From NCBI RefSeq assembly GCF_009695775.1, contig NZ_VUNG01000003.1, forward strand, positions 1 through 64,000: a DNA stretch of 64,000 nt, written 5' to 3'. Position 1 is the stretch's first letter; every line of letters begins with the position of its first letter. Shown one piece after another: positions 45,704-53,758 of the stretch. Made by a program: the position numbers and the translations under genes. The stretch comes from Hallella mizrahii (lineage in GTDB: Bacteria > Bacteroidota > Bacteroidia > Bacteroidales > Bacteroidaceae). The notes below the pieces were generated by a model that did not search any database, was not told where the DNA came from, and saw only the letters and a program-made list of their open reading frames with translations.

Positions 45704-45778
45704 GCCGACGAAGTGACGTGGCCTCGTGAAAACAAATAAAGACATCAGTTAGATACCATAGATTTAAAAGACATAAGT

Positions 45779-46285
45779 ATGAAACCATTAGTTAGTATCA
45801 TCATGGGCTCTACAAGTGATCTGCCCATCATGGAAAAAGCATGTAAGTGGCTCGATGACCAACAGATTCCCTTTGAGGTCAATGCATTGTCGGCTCATCG
45901 CACGCCCGACGCCGTTGAGACTTTCGCCAAGGGAGCCAAAGAGCGCGGCATCAAAGTCATCATTGCCGGTGCCGGCATGGCTGCCGCCCTGCCCGGAGTC
46001 ATTGCTGCCTCTACACCGCTGCCCGTCATCGGTGTGCCCATCAAAGGCATGCTCGACGGTCTCGATGCCATGCTGAGCATCATACAGATGCCACCGGGGA
46101 TCCCCGTAGCCACCGTTGGCGTCAACGGCGCACAGAATGCTGCCATCCTCGCCGCTGAGATGATCGCCTTGGGTGACGAAGATGTCGCCAAGAAAGTGGA
46201 GGCATGGAAGGCTGGACTCGGCAAGAAGATCGAGAAAGCCAACGCTGATCTCAAAGAGGTGAAATATACCTATAAGTGCAACTAA
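45779..46285 (+). CDS. purE: N5-carboxyaminoimidazole ribonucleotide mutase
   Basis: Moves the carboxyl group of N5-CAIR to give CAIR in purine synthesis. At 168 residues it has the class I PurE length. The opening [14 protein letters not shown] and SAHRTPD (near residue 43-49) form the active site, and the glycine-rich [12 protein letters not shown] (about 63-74) binds the phosphate. The partner carboxylase PurK is not in the window. It lies 59 bases before ispG and probably shares its message. Confidence 0.96.
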   Translation: MKPLVSIIMGSTSDLPIMEKACKWLDDQQIPFEVNALSAHRTPDAVETFAKGAKERGIKVIIAGAGMAAALPGVIAASTPLPVIGVPIKGMLDGLDAMLSIIQMPPGIPVATVGVNGAQNAAILAAEMIALGDEDVAKKVEAWKAGLGKKIEKANADLKEVKYTYKCN

Positions 46286-46344
46286 GCGACGGAGTCCTTC
46301 TTAGGACTCCATTCGCTCATCAACATACCAACTCATCAACAGAT

Positions 46345-48204
46345 ATGGTCGATTTGTTTAACTATCATCGGCGCGAGACTTCTGTAGTGCATATCGGCAG
46401 ACTGGATATGGGAGGAGACAATCCGATACGCATCCAGTCCATGACCACTACCAACACCGACGATACGCAGGCTTGCGTGGAGCAGGCTGAACGCATTATC
46501 AAAGCAGGAGGAGAACTCGTCAGACTGACCACACAGGGAGTGCGTGAAGCGGAGAATCTCAAGAACATTCACGATGGAATACGCCGTGACGGCTTCGCTA
46601 CGCCGCTTGTCGCCGACGTGCATTTCAATCCTCGCGTGGCTGACGTGGCTGCACGCTATGCCGAGAAAGTGCGTGTCAATCCGGGCAACTATGTCGACCC
46701 GGCACGTAAGTTCATCAAGAAAGAATATACAGATGAGGAATATGCCGAAGAACTGAAAAAGATAGAGGACCGCTTTGTGCCCTTCCTGAATATCTGTAAG
46801 GAGCATCACACGGCGATTCGTATCGGCGTGAATCACGGCTCGCTCTCGGACCGTATCCGCAACCGCTACGGCGACACACCGGAAGGTATTGTGGAGAGCT
46901 GCATGGAGTTTCTGCGCATCTGCAAGAAAGAGCATTTCGACGATGTGGTGATCTCTATCAAAGCTTCCAATACAGTGGTCATGGTGCGGTCGGTGAGACT
47001 GCTTGTCGAACAAATGGATAAGGAGGATATGCACTATCCTTTGCACCTTGGCGTGACGGAAGCCGGTGAGGGTGAGGACGGACGTATCAAGAGTGCGGTA
47101 GGCATTGGCGCCCTGCTGGCCGACGGCATTGGTGACACCGTACGCGTGTCGTTGTCAGAGGAGCCTGAGGCTGAGATACCTGTGGCACGCCATCTCGTAG
47201 ACTACATAGGCCGCAAGGCTGGCAGTCTGATGGTGCCCGGTGAAGCCTGCGAAAGCTTTGACTGGCTTCGTCCCACACGGCGCGAGACACAGCCCGTCGG
47301 GAATGTGGGAGGCGCACACGTGCCTGTTGTCATCGTCTCGGCTGAGCAGACCGACTATGCCGGTAAGGCTGACTATGTCTATGTAGGACAGCAGGTGCCT
47401 GAGCATCCACAGCCCGGCAAACACTATATCCTCGACTACGATGTCTTCGCACAACTGCAAAGTGAGGGTAACCTCGATAAGGCCCAGGGCAAGGCAACGT
47501 TTTATCCTATCTTCCCCGTGGTGGCCATGCCGCTTGTGGCTATGGTGCAGAGCGACATGAAGTTTCTCGTGCTCCAGTTCGGAACGCCGAGTGCTGAGTA
47601 CCTGGCCTGCTTGAAGGCACATCCGGAAGTGGTGGTTGTCTGTACGAGCAACCAGCAAAACAGACTCGGTAATCAGCGCGCGCTTGTTCACGAGATGATG
47701 ACCGCTGAAGTCAGCAATCCCGTCGTCTTCGCACAGATGTACCAGCTCAATGACAAGGAAGAGTTCCAGTTGGAAGCTGCCGCCGACATGGGGGCACTGA
47801 TGATGGACGGACTTACTGATGGCATCTGGCTGATGAACAAGGGCAATATCAGTGTCGGCGACATCGAGGATACGGCCTTTGGCATCTTGCAGGCAGCCCG
47901 TCTGCGCACCTCGCGCACCGAGTATATCAGTTGTCCGGGCTGTGGACGTACGCTCTACGACCTGCGCACGACGATCGCGCGCATCAAGGAGGCTACTAAA
48001 GACATGCACGGACTGAAGATCGGCATCATGGGATGTATCGTCAACGGACCGGGAGAGATGGCAGACGCCGACTATGGTTATGTGGGCGCAGGACCGGGAA
48101 AGGTCTCACTCTACCGTGGACAGGAATGTGTGGAAAAGAACATTCCAGAGGATGAAGCCGTGGATCGTCTGCTGCAACTCATCAAGTCCGACCGGCAAGG
48201 GTAG
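46345..48204 (+). CDS. ispG: 4-hydroxy-3-methylbut-2-enyl diphosphate synthase, long form
   Basis: Penultimate enzyme of the MEP isoprenoid pathway, reducing MEcPP to HMBPP with a [4Fe-4S] cluster. The 619-residue protein is the long form found in Bacteroidetes, Chlamydiae and plants. It has an N-terminal TIM barrel, a large insertion domain (about residues 290-500), and the C-terminal cluster domain with CPGCGRTLYDL (C near 530 and 533) and MGCIVNGPGE (C near 564). The ATG at 46345 is chosen because the family opens with the barrel strand seen at IRIQSMTTTNT; the open frame upstream starts with GTG inside purE. With uppS in this window it belongs to carrier-lipid supply. Confidence 0.96.
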   Translation: MVDLFNYHRRETSVVHIGRLDMGGDNPIRIQSMTTTNTDDTQACVEQAERIIKAGGELVRLTTQGVREAENLKNIHDGIRRDGFATPLVADVHFNPRVADVAARYAEKVRVNPGNYVDPARKFIKKEYTDEEYAEELKKIEDRFVPFLNICKEHHTAIRIGVNHGSLSDRIRNRYGDTPEGIVESCMEFLRICKKEHFDDVVISIKASNTVVMVRSVRLLVEQMDKEDMHYPLHLGVTEAGEGEDGRIKSAVGIGALLADGIGDTVRVSLSEEPEAEIPVARHLVDYIGRKAGSLMVPGEACESFDWLRPTRRETQPVGNVGGAHVPVVIVSAEQTDYAGKADYVYVGQQVPEHPQPGKHYILDYDVFAQLQSEGNLDKAQGKATFYPIFPVVAMPLVAMVQSDMKFLVLQFGTPSAEYLACLKAHPEVVVVCTSNQQNRLGNQRALVHEMMTAEVSNPVVFAQMYQLNDKEEFQLEAAADMGALMMDGLTDGIWLMNKGNISVGDIEDTAFGILQAARLRTSRTEYISCPGCGRTLYDLRTTIARIKEATKDMHGLKIGIMGCIVNGPGEMADADYGYVGAGPGKVSLYRGQECVEKNIPEDEAVDRLLQLIKSDRQG

Positions 48205-48213
48205 AACTCTCTT

Positions 48214-48247
48214 TGCCTCACGGCACTGTCCTGAACGGAGCCGTGGG
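48214..48247 (+). terminator. Hairpin after ispG
   Basis: GCCTCACGGC and GCCGTGGGGC pair (one T-G pair) around a 14-base loop. No T-run follows, so it may be a weak terminator or an RNA-stabilising end. Confidence 0.45.
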
Positions 48248-48288
48248 GCAATATAGTCACCAAAATCCTCTACTTTAAAGACAAAGCA

Positions 48289-49284
48289 ATGAATATCAAC
48301 ACGAAGAGCAGAACGCTGAGCGAGATGGAGCTGAGGAAGCCTTATATCGCCGCGGACAGCCGTTATGACCAAAGCCACAGCCTTTACCGCCGTTGTGGAC
48401 GGTCAGGCGTGTTGCTGCCAAAAGTGAGTTTGGGCTTTTGGCACAACTTTGGCGGCAATGACAGCTATGAGCGTGCGCGTGACATCACGCACTACGCTTT
48501 CGACCACGGCATCACTCACTTCGACCTTGCCAACAACTATGGACCTCCCTACGGCTCGGCAGAAGAGACGATGGGCAAGCTTCTCTGTGACGATTTCTTT
48601 CGCTATCGCGACGAGCTCTTCATTTCCACGAAGGCAGGCTACGACATGTGGCCGGGACCTTACGGTAATTGGGGATCGCGCAAATACCTTATGGCAAGTA
48701 TCGACCAAAGTCTCCGGCGAATGGGACTGGACTATGTCGACCTCTTCTACAGCCATCGCTACGACCCTCAGACACCGTTGGAGGAGACTCTGCAGGCTTT
48801 GGTGGATATCGTCAGAGCGGGAAAGGCTCTCTATGTGGGCATCTCGCGCTGGCCACTGGAAGCATTGAAAGTCGCTGACAAGTACCTTCGCGACCATGAT
48901 GTGCCCTTGCTTATCTATCAGGGGCGAGTCAATATGATCGACCACGAACCGATTGACGAGGGCATATTGGACTATTGCTGCGAGCATGGCATCGGCTTCA
49001 TCAGCTTCTCGCCATTGGCGCAGGGACTGCTCACCGACCGATATCTCAATGGCATACCAAAGGATTCACGTATGGCACAAGGCGGTTCGCTGACCGCTGA
49101 CAAACTTACGCCGGAGCTATTAGCGCACTTACGTCAGCTCAACAGCGAGGCACAGGCTCAAGGCCATACCCTTGCCGAGAATGCGCTGGCATGGATCCTT
49201 CATCAGAAGGGAATCACCAGTGTGCTCGTAGGTGCCAGCAGTGTAGGACAGCTGGAAAGAAATATGAAGTGCATCTTTGACTGA
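48289..49284 (+). CDS. Aldo/keto reductase, YghZ/L-glyceraldehyde-3-phosphate-reductase-like
   Basis: A 331-residue NADPH-dependent aldo/keto reductase. The catalytic aspartate and tyrosine are in THFDLANNYGPPYG (about residues 80-93) and the lysine is in ISTKAGYDMWPG. The segment MWPGPYGNWGSRKY is typical of the YghZ/Kv-beta group, which acts on small aldehydes such as methylglyoxal or L-glyceraldehyde 3-phosphate. The C-terminal coenzyme-binding segment is GASSVGQLERN. The physiological substrate is unknown. It stands alone after ispG, and a small membrane protein gene follows. Confidence 0.88.
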   Translation: MNINTKSRTLSEMELRKPYIAADSRYDQSHSLYRRCGRSGVLLPKVSLGFWHNFGGNDSYERARDITHYAFDHGITHFDLANNYGPPYGSAEETMGKLLCDDFFRYRDELFISTKAGYDMWPGPYGNWGSRKYLMASIDQSLRRMGLDYVDLFYSHRYDPQTPLEETLQALVDIVRAGKALYVGISRWPLEALKVADKYLRDHDVPLLIYQGRVNMIDHEPIDEGILDYCCEHGIGFISFSPLAQGLLTDRYLNGIPKDSRMAQGGSLTADKLTPELLAHLRQLNSEAQAQGHTLAENALAWILHQKGITSVLVGASSVGQLERNMKCIFD

Positions 49285-49384
49285 CAGGCATGCCGGCTCT
49301 GACCGTTTGGCTTGCCTATATTTACTGAAGAACCTGCCGTCTCTGACCGTCCGGCTTGCCTTTAAAAGCATCATTCTTATATTT

Positions 49385-49546
49385 ATGGCGAGAGTATTTT
49401 GCATCATAATCATCTACTTATTTGGAGTTTTCCTCTTACTCATCGCAGAAGACTTTAAACTCGATTCTTTAACCCTTCTGCTTTTGATAACATCAACTCT
49501 TGGTACTTATTACCTTTGCAGACACTTTGTTGAACATAAAAAATGA
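49385..49546 (+). CDS. Small two-helix membrane protein, 53 residues
   Basis: The ORF starts MARVFCIIIIYLFGV and ends CRHFVEHKK. Two hydrophobic stretches (residues 4-20 and 29-44) are joined by the polar AEDFKLDS, with a basic tail: a plausible helical hairpin. The frame is open upstream to 49277 but those codons include a duplicated stretch (TCTGACCGT repeated at 49297 and 49345), so the ATG at 49385 is preferred. It is followed after 11 bases by a terminator. No family is recognised. Confidence 0.5.
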   Translation: MARVFCIIIIYLFGVFLLLIAEDFKLDSLTLLLLITSTLGTYYLCRHFVEHKK

Positions 49547-49557
49547 ATTTGCTTGCC

Positions 49558-49596
49558 AAAAAACGGAAGATCCGACTTGCGGGTCTCCCGTTTTTT
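49558..49596 (+). terminator. Terminator after the small membrane protein
   Basis: AAAAAACGG with CCGTTTTTT, plus the inner pair GATCC/GGGTC. T-runs are present on both strands. Confidence 0.75.
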
Positions 49597-49691
49597 ATGT
49601 AAGTTTGCAGAAAGAACCACCAATAGTTTGGCAAACAGCTGTCAGCGGATAAATCCATATCTCTCTGCAGCAGCAGGCTACGCACACCACT

Positions 49692-50627
49692 ATGAAGAAA
49701 CTCTTGACCATTCTCGGCCCCACGGCAACGGGCAAAACAGACCTCGCCGCACACGTGGCACACGTGCTCGGCGGTGAAATTCTCTCCGGCGACTCACGAC
49801 AAGTATATCGCGGTATGGACATCGGCACGGGCAAGGACCTCGAAGACTATGTCGTCGACGGGCAGCCTGTGCCCTATCATCTCATCGACATCGCGGAACC
49901 GGGAACGAAATACAACCTCTTTCAGTACCAGCAGGACTTCCACCGCGCTTACGACGACATCCAACAGCGCGGTGCACTGCCCATCCTCTGCGGGGGCACT
50001 GGCCTGTATATTGAGGCAGTGCTCAAGGGCTATGCACTCTCTCCCGTACCGCAGAACCCGGTACTGCGGCAGCGCTTAGAGGGCAAGAATCTCGACGAGT
50101 TGACCGACATGCTCGTGAAACTGAAACAGCAGACGGGCTCTACGATGCACAACAAAACCGACGTAGATTCGTGCCAACGCGCTATCCGTGCCATAGAGAT
50201 CGAGACCTACAACCTCGAGCATCCCACCGAGCTGCGGCAGATGCCGCCTGTCGACAGTGTCGTCATCGGCGTGGCCATTGACCGCGATGAGCGCCGCCGC
50301 CGCATCACAGCCCGTCTGCATCAGCGTCTCGACCATGGCATGGTGGAGGAAATGCGCCGTCTGCTTGACAGCGGCATCAAGGCCGAAGACCTCACCTACT
50401 ATGGCCTGGAGTATAAATACGTCACAGAGTACGTCATCGGAAAACTCAGTTACGACGAGATGGTGCGTCAACTGGAGATTGCCATCCACCAGTTTGCCAA
50501 GCGCCAGATGACGTGGTTCCGCGGCATGGAGCGCCGTGGTACGGTCATCCATTGGGTCGACGCCATGCTGCCGATGGAGGAAAAAGTGAAGAAAGTAGAG
50601 GAGATCTATCGCTCTGCAAACAAGTAA
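49692..50627 (+). CDS. miaA: tRNA dimethylallyltransferase
   Basis: Adds a dimethylallyl group to A37 of tRNAs that read codons starting with U. The 311-residue protein has the P-loop GPTATGKTDLA (residues 9-19), the conserved SGDSRQVYRGMDIGTGK (about 36-52) and GGTGLYIEAVLKG (about 99-111). Many Bacteroidetes carry two MiaA paralogues, and this is one of them or the only one; that cannot be judged here. It uses dimethylallyl diphosphate, a product of the same pathway as ispG upstream. Confidence 0.95.
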   Translation: MKKLLTILGPTATGKTDLAAHVAHVLGGEILSGDSRQVYRGMDIGTGKDLEDYVVDGQPVPYHLIDIAEPGTKYNLFQYQQDFHRAYDDIQQRGALPILCGGTGLYIEAVLKGYALSPVPQNPVLRQRLEGKNLDELTDMLVKLKQQTGSTMHNKTDVDSCQRAIRAIEIETYNLEHPTELRQMPPVDSVVIGVAIDRDERRRRITARLHQRLDHGMVEEMRRLLDSGIKAEDLTYYGLEYKYVTEYVIGKLSYDEMVRQLEIAIHQFAKRQMTWFRGMERRGTVIHWVDAMLPMEEKVKKVEEIYRSANK

Positions 50628-50655
50628 ATACTTTGTTATCACCTTACAACCACTT

Positions 50656-50687
50656 AGCCCATAAAGATTCATTCTTCTTTATGGGCT
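50656..50687. terminator. Hairpin after miaA
   Basis: AGCCCATAAAGA (50656-50667) and TCTTTATGGGCT (50676-50687) form a perfect 12-bp stem with an 8-base loop. It lacks a T-run. The rest of the 285-base gap is AT-rich up to the promoter at 50850. Confidence 0.6.
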
Positions 50688-50849
50688 TACATTACGCTAC
50701 ACTATACGGAATAGAGTAAAAACTACATATTCTTTATTTTACCTTTGATCTAAAGATCTAAGGTAGACAAACACAGCCTATTTGCTAGTAACAAAAAAAT
50801 CACTTATCGCATTTTTTCTTTATAATCACAATAATATATTCTAATTTAT

Positions 50850-50880
50850 TTTGTATTTATTAGATAAATTATTATCTTTG
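50850..50880 (+). promoter_or_regulatory. Promoter of the secreted-protein gene
   Basis: TTTG (50850-50853), 19 bases, TATCTTTG (50873-50880), 32 bases before the ATG. Confidence 0.8.
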
Positions 50881-50912
50881 CAACAATTATTTTTTCCTTA
50901 AATATATCATAC

Positions 50913-53081
50913 ATGACAGGAAAACTCAAATTTTTATTAATGTTTCTTCTTTTGATGTTTATTTCAGAAAAAGCATCTGCAATTTATCAAGAAACTATTA
51001 CTACATCAACAACGCATCCACCCAAAGGAACATCCGCAGTGGTTACTTTTCAAAAAAATGGTGGGAGTAATTATCCTACTACAAAAGACGATTGTGTTAT
51101 GCTCTACACCAAAGGGACCATAACGATCGAACCTAACAAGGACTATGTTCTTACTAAAATAGATTATTATTATAAAATTTTAAAAAACTATTACGCACCA
51201 TCTCCCCAAATACAATCAGAAGGTACACTGAAGAAAACTTCTTTTGGAAGTACTTGGACAGGTAAAACATCCAAACCCATAGTGCTTTTAGTAAAAGGAG
51301 GTAAAGGTAGTTTCGTTTTTTCACAGGTAATCATTACATATGATCTCTGTAACAATAAACAGAATACCTATACGCTTTTTCCCATAAAAAAGTTCAACTT
51401 GAATCTTGATAATGATAATTATAAAGCGTTCAAAGGTCAACAAGCAAAAACAACCCCTTATGAACTACCACTTGTTTACTCTTCCAACAACGAAAAAGTG
51501 GCAACAGTAAATGTAAAAACTGGAGAGGTAAGTCTAAATCATACATTAGGAATAGCTACTATCAAGTCTTCTTTTTCCGGTAATGACACTCTAAATGCTT
51601 CTGCTGACAACTATACCATAACGGTCTATCCCTATAATGATGGCACAGAAAACCATCCCTATACTGTTGAAGAAATTTATAAACTTAGAGATGCCGCTAT
51701 GTATAGTAAAGAAGGAGATTTTATATATGTACATGGATACATCACTAAAATTAAAAGTTTAACAAATGGAATAATGACCTATTATATCTCAGACAATACC
51801 TCTGCTAAAAAACAACTGTTAGTCGACGCCAAAAACATTAATGAAACAGATTTCAAAAGCAAAGATAATCTTTCAATTGGATGGTTTGTTACTATTAAGG
51901 GAAGAAATAAGGTAGTTAATTCTGAACCACAAATAGTTAGAGGCTGCATCACGCAAATTATAAAAAATAATATTAGTTCTCCTCACATCTTTGGCTCCAC
52001 CTCATTTCTCGACAGTACTTCTGTGACGCTCAGTAGCGAAAATCAAGACGCAAAAATCTACTACACCATCGACGGTACAGAACCTACAGATCAGAGTACA
52101 GTATACACGGCACCTTTTTCACTCAACGCTTCCACTCCCGTGAAAGCCGTAGCCTACATAAATGGTGAAAAAAGCAAGGTGGCCTCACAATACTTTAAAA
52201 AGGTGGAAGAAAACGAACTCATCTCTGTTGCACAAGCTCTTAAAACAGCTGACAATACTCAAGTATATATCAAGGCAAAGGTCGCCAAGACAGAAACATA
52301 CAACAGCAGCAGTCCCACCCTCAACTACTACATCGCTGATAACGAAAACGCAGCTGAAACTCTTGAAATATTAAACGGACGCTATCTTCAAAATAACAAA
52401 ATCTACAATGCTTTTCAAATAGTTCGTGGGGACGAAGTAGTGGTAGCTGCTACAGTGAATACGGACAATGGCCACAAAAATCTGAAAAACGCAAATTTGC
52501 TAAACATTAAGGAGTATCAAGACCAAGCGAAAGTAACCACAGCCGGATGGGCTACGTTCGTCAGCCGCCGTGCCGTAGACTTCTCTAAAAATAATGACAT
52601 CAGCGCCTACTTGGTGAAATACAATGACTCGAACAACCGAGTAACACTCACCCCTGTAACTGCCATTCCTGGCAATACGGCAGTAGTTGTCAAGGCCAAC
52701 GCGGGAACGTATGAATTGCAACGAAGCAAGGAAAGTACAACAATAGTAAACAATGACCTGAAATTTAAATATACAGACATGAAGGTGACTAAAGCCTTCA
52801 CTATCTATGTGCTTGCCAAGCATGGCAATGGCTGCGGCTTCTATCCCATGAAAGCCAATGAAACTCTTTCTCCTTTCAAAGGCTACCTCGCTATCAACGC
52901 TGCCTCTACCGTTGCCGCCAAACCATTCTATGCCATCGGCAACACCACTACCGGCATCATCAACACCATGGAAGAGAATAAAAACGTAGAAGACGTGCAC
53001 TATAACCTCGCTGGACAGCGTGTCGACAACAACTACAAAGGCCTGGTCATCGTCAACGGCCATAAAGTCATCAGAAAGTAA
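50913..53081 (+). CDS. Secreted multidomain surface protein with CHB_HEX_C-like domain and Prevotella-type C-terminus
   Basis: A 722-residue exported protein with a signal peptide cleaved after KASA (residue 24). A beta-rich N-terminal part is followed by an OB-fold-like segment resembling DUF6359 (HPYTVEEIYKLRD to IKSL, about 247-290). Next comes a domain like the chitobiase C-terminal fold (SVTLSSENQDAKIYYTIDGT, about 372-391), then a second OB-like segment. The C-terminal tail holds VHYNLAGQRVDNNYKGLVIV and ends IRK, as in many Prevotella secreted proteins, and may be a sorting or anchoring signal. There is no catalytic domain; carbohydrate or host binding is a guess. The first two thirds are visibly more AT-rich than the last third and the neighbouring genes. 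Confidence 0.72.
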   Translation: MTGKLKFLLMFLLLMFISEKASAIYQETITTSTTHPPKGTSAVVTFQKNGGSNYPTTKDDCVMLYTKGTITIEPNKDYVLTKIDYYYKILKNYYAPSPQIQSEGTLKKTSFGSTWTGKTSKPIVLLVKGGKGSFVFSQVIITYDLCNNKQNTYTLFPIKKFNLNLDNDNYKAFKGQQAKTTPYELPLVYSSNNEKVATVNVKTGEVSLNHTLGIATIKSSFSGNDTLNASADNYTITVYPYNDGTENHPYTVEEIYKLRDAAMYSKEGDFIYVHGYITKIKSLTNGIMTYYISDNTSAKKQLLVDAKNINETDFKSKDNLSIGWFVTIKGRNKVVNSEPQIVRGCITQIIKNNISSPHIFGSTSFLDSTSVTLSSENQDAKIYYTIDGTEPTDQSTVYTAPFSLNASTPVKAVAYINGEKSKVASQYFKKVEENELISVAQALKTADNTQVYIKAKVAKTETYNSSSPTLNYYIADNENAAETLEILNGRYLQNNKIYNAFQIVRGDEVVVAATVNTDNGHKNLKNANLLNIKEYQDQAKVTTAGWATFVSRRAVDFSKNNDISAYLVKYNDSNNRVTLTPVTAIPGNTAVVVKANAGTYELQRSKESTTIVNNDLKFKYTDMKVTKAFTIYVLAKHGNGCGFYPMKANETLSPFKGYLAINAASTVAAKPFYAIGNTTTGIINTMEENKNVEDVHYNLAGQRVDNNYKGLVIVNGHKVIRK

Positions 53082-53101
53082 AACCCTTAAAACATCATAC
53101 A

Positions 53102-53317
53102 ATGAAAGCAATTTATATGAAACCCTCCTTGAAGATCAAGGAGATAGACGCAGCTGAAAGCATGCTCACCGGAAGTAGAGGAAACAACCTCACTCCAACA
53201 GGTGAAAGCTATACTGGTATAATAGGCACCACGGAAAACACGCCGCAGGTAAGTGGTACCAGTGCCCTCTCAAAGCAAGGGTCGTTCCCCGGCAACCAGT
53301 GGGAGGAGGAAGAATAA
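53102..53317 (+). CDS. Small secreted-protein companion with acidic tail, 71 residues
   Basis: The ORF begins MKAIYMKPSLKIKEIDAAES and ends FPGNQWEEEE. The opening (Y-x-K-P followed by short beta-like KIKEI and a methionine-leucine-threonine-glycine-serine stretch), the low-complexity G/T/S middle and the ALSKQGSF...WEEEE tail match a common but uncharacterised group of small Bacteroidetes proteins. There is no signal peptide. It follows the secreted protein by 20 bases and is likely co-transcribed. The function is unknown; the MLTGS segment is reminiscent of a leader-cleavage region, but no modifying enzyme is encoded nearby. Confidence 0.6.
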   Translation: MKAIYMKPSLKIKEIDAAESMLTGSRGNNLTPTGESYTGIIGTTENTPQVSGTSALSKQGSFPGNQWEEEE

Positions 53318-53318
53318 C

Positions 53319-53375
53319 AGCCTCACCCCCAAACACAGCCTCACCCCTGTACCCCTCTCCAAAGGAGAGGGGAGT
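53319..53375. repeat. Dispersed repeat module A, first copy
   Basis: CAGCCTCACCCC (doubled) followed by CCCTCTCCAAAGGAGAGGGG and AGT. The inner part is a palindrome. Related copies are at 53699-53752 (inverted), 60103-60178 and 60271-60311 (inverted). Confidence 0.8.
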
Positions 53376-53424
53376 AATTACTAACAAGGGGTCAACAAGG
53401 TAGAGGCGGCCCGCCGTGGCCGTC

Positions 53425-53511
53425 CTAACCCCGCAAGACATATATTATCAACGCCACTAACTCCGCAAGACATATATTATCAACGCCACTAACCCCGCAA
53501 GACATATATAT
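53425..53511. repeat. Tandem 32-bp repeat, 2.7 copies
   Basis: The unit begins CTAACCCCGCAAGACATATA and ends TTATCAACGCCA. Copies lie at 53425-53456, 53457-53488 (one change) and a partial one at 53489-53511. No spacers are present, so it is not a CRISPR array. Confidence 0.85.
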
Positions 53512-53539
53512 CGATCATCATGCTTGGTGGTAACAATTA

Positions 53540-53582
53540 TATCCCCGAATATCGAGAATAATATTCTTAATATTCGGGGATA
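53540..53582. repeat. 13-bp inverted repeat
   Basis: TATCCCCGAATAT and ATATTCGGGGATA with a 17-base loop that itself contains GAATAATATTC. Possibly a terminator-like RNA end after the 53102 gene, but without a T-run. Confidence 0.6.
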
Positions 53583-53639
53583 TTCGTAATTCCACGTAGT
53601 GGGGCGTTAACCTCCAAACAGCCTTGGTTGTTCTGTAGG

Positions 53640-53752
53640 TTGCCATACGGGGGATAGGGCGGCCACAGCGAGCCGCCCCTACGCCAATACCTTATCGTCC
53701 GCAGAGCATTTTACTCCCCTCTCCCCTTGGAGAGGGGTTGGGGGTGAGGCTG
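53640..53752. repeat. Dispersed repeat modules B and A (inverted)
   Basis: Module B is a GC-rich palindromic piece (GGGCGGCCACAGCGAGCCGCCC around 53656-53678). Module A inverted follows at 53699-53752, beginning CCGCAGAGCATTTTACTCCC. Its reverse complement matches 60125-60178 nearly base for base. Confidence 0.8.
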
Positions 53753-53758
53753 TTTCCC

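Noticed and set aside
49277..49384. N-terminal extension of the small membrane protein
   Set aside because: The added 36 codons overlap the aldo/keto reductase stop, include a duplicated TCTGACCGT stretch and lack a hydrophobic or family pattern; the ATG at 49385 is the better start.
53102..53317. RiPP precursor with modifying enzymes
   Set aside because: The small protein has a leader-like segment, but no radical SAM, lanthipeptide or YcaO-type enzyme is encoded nearby, so it is kept only as an uncharacterised small protein.
53425..53511. Possible CRISPR array
   Set aside because: The 32-bp units are directly adjacent with no spacers, and no cas genes are in the window.
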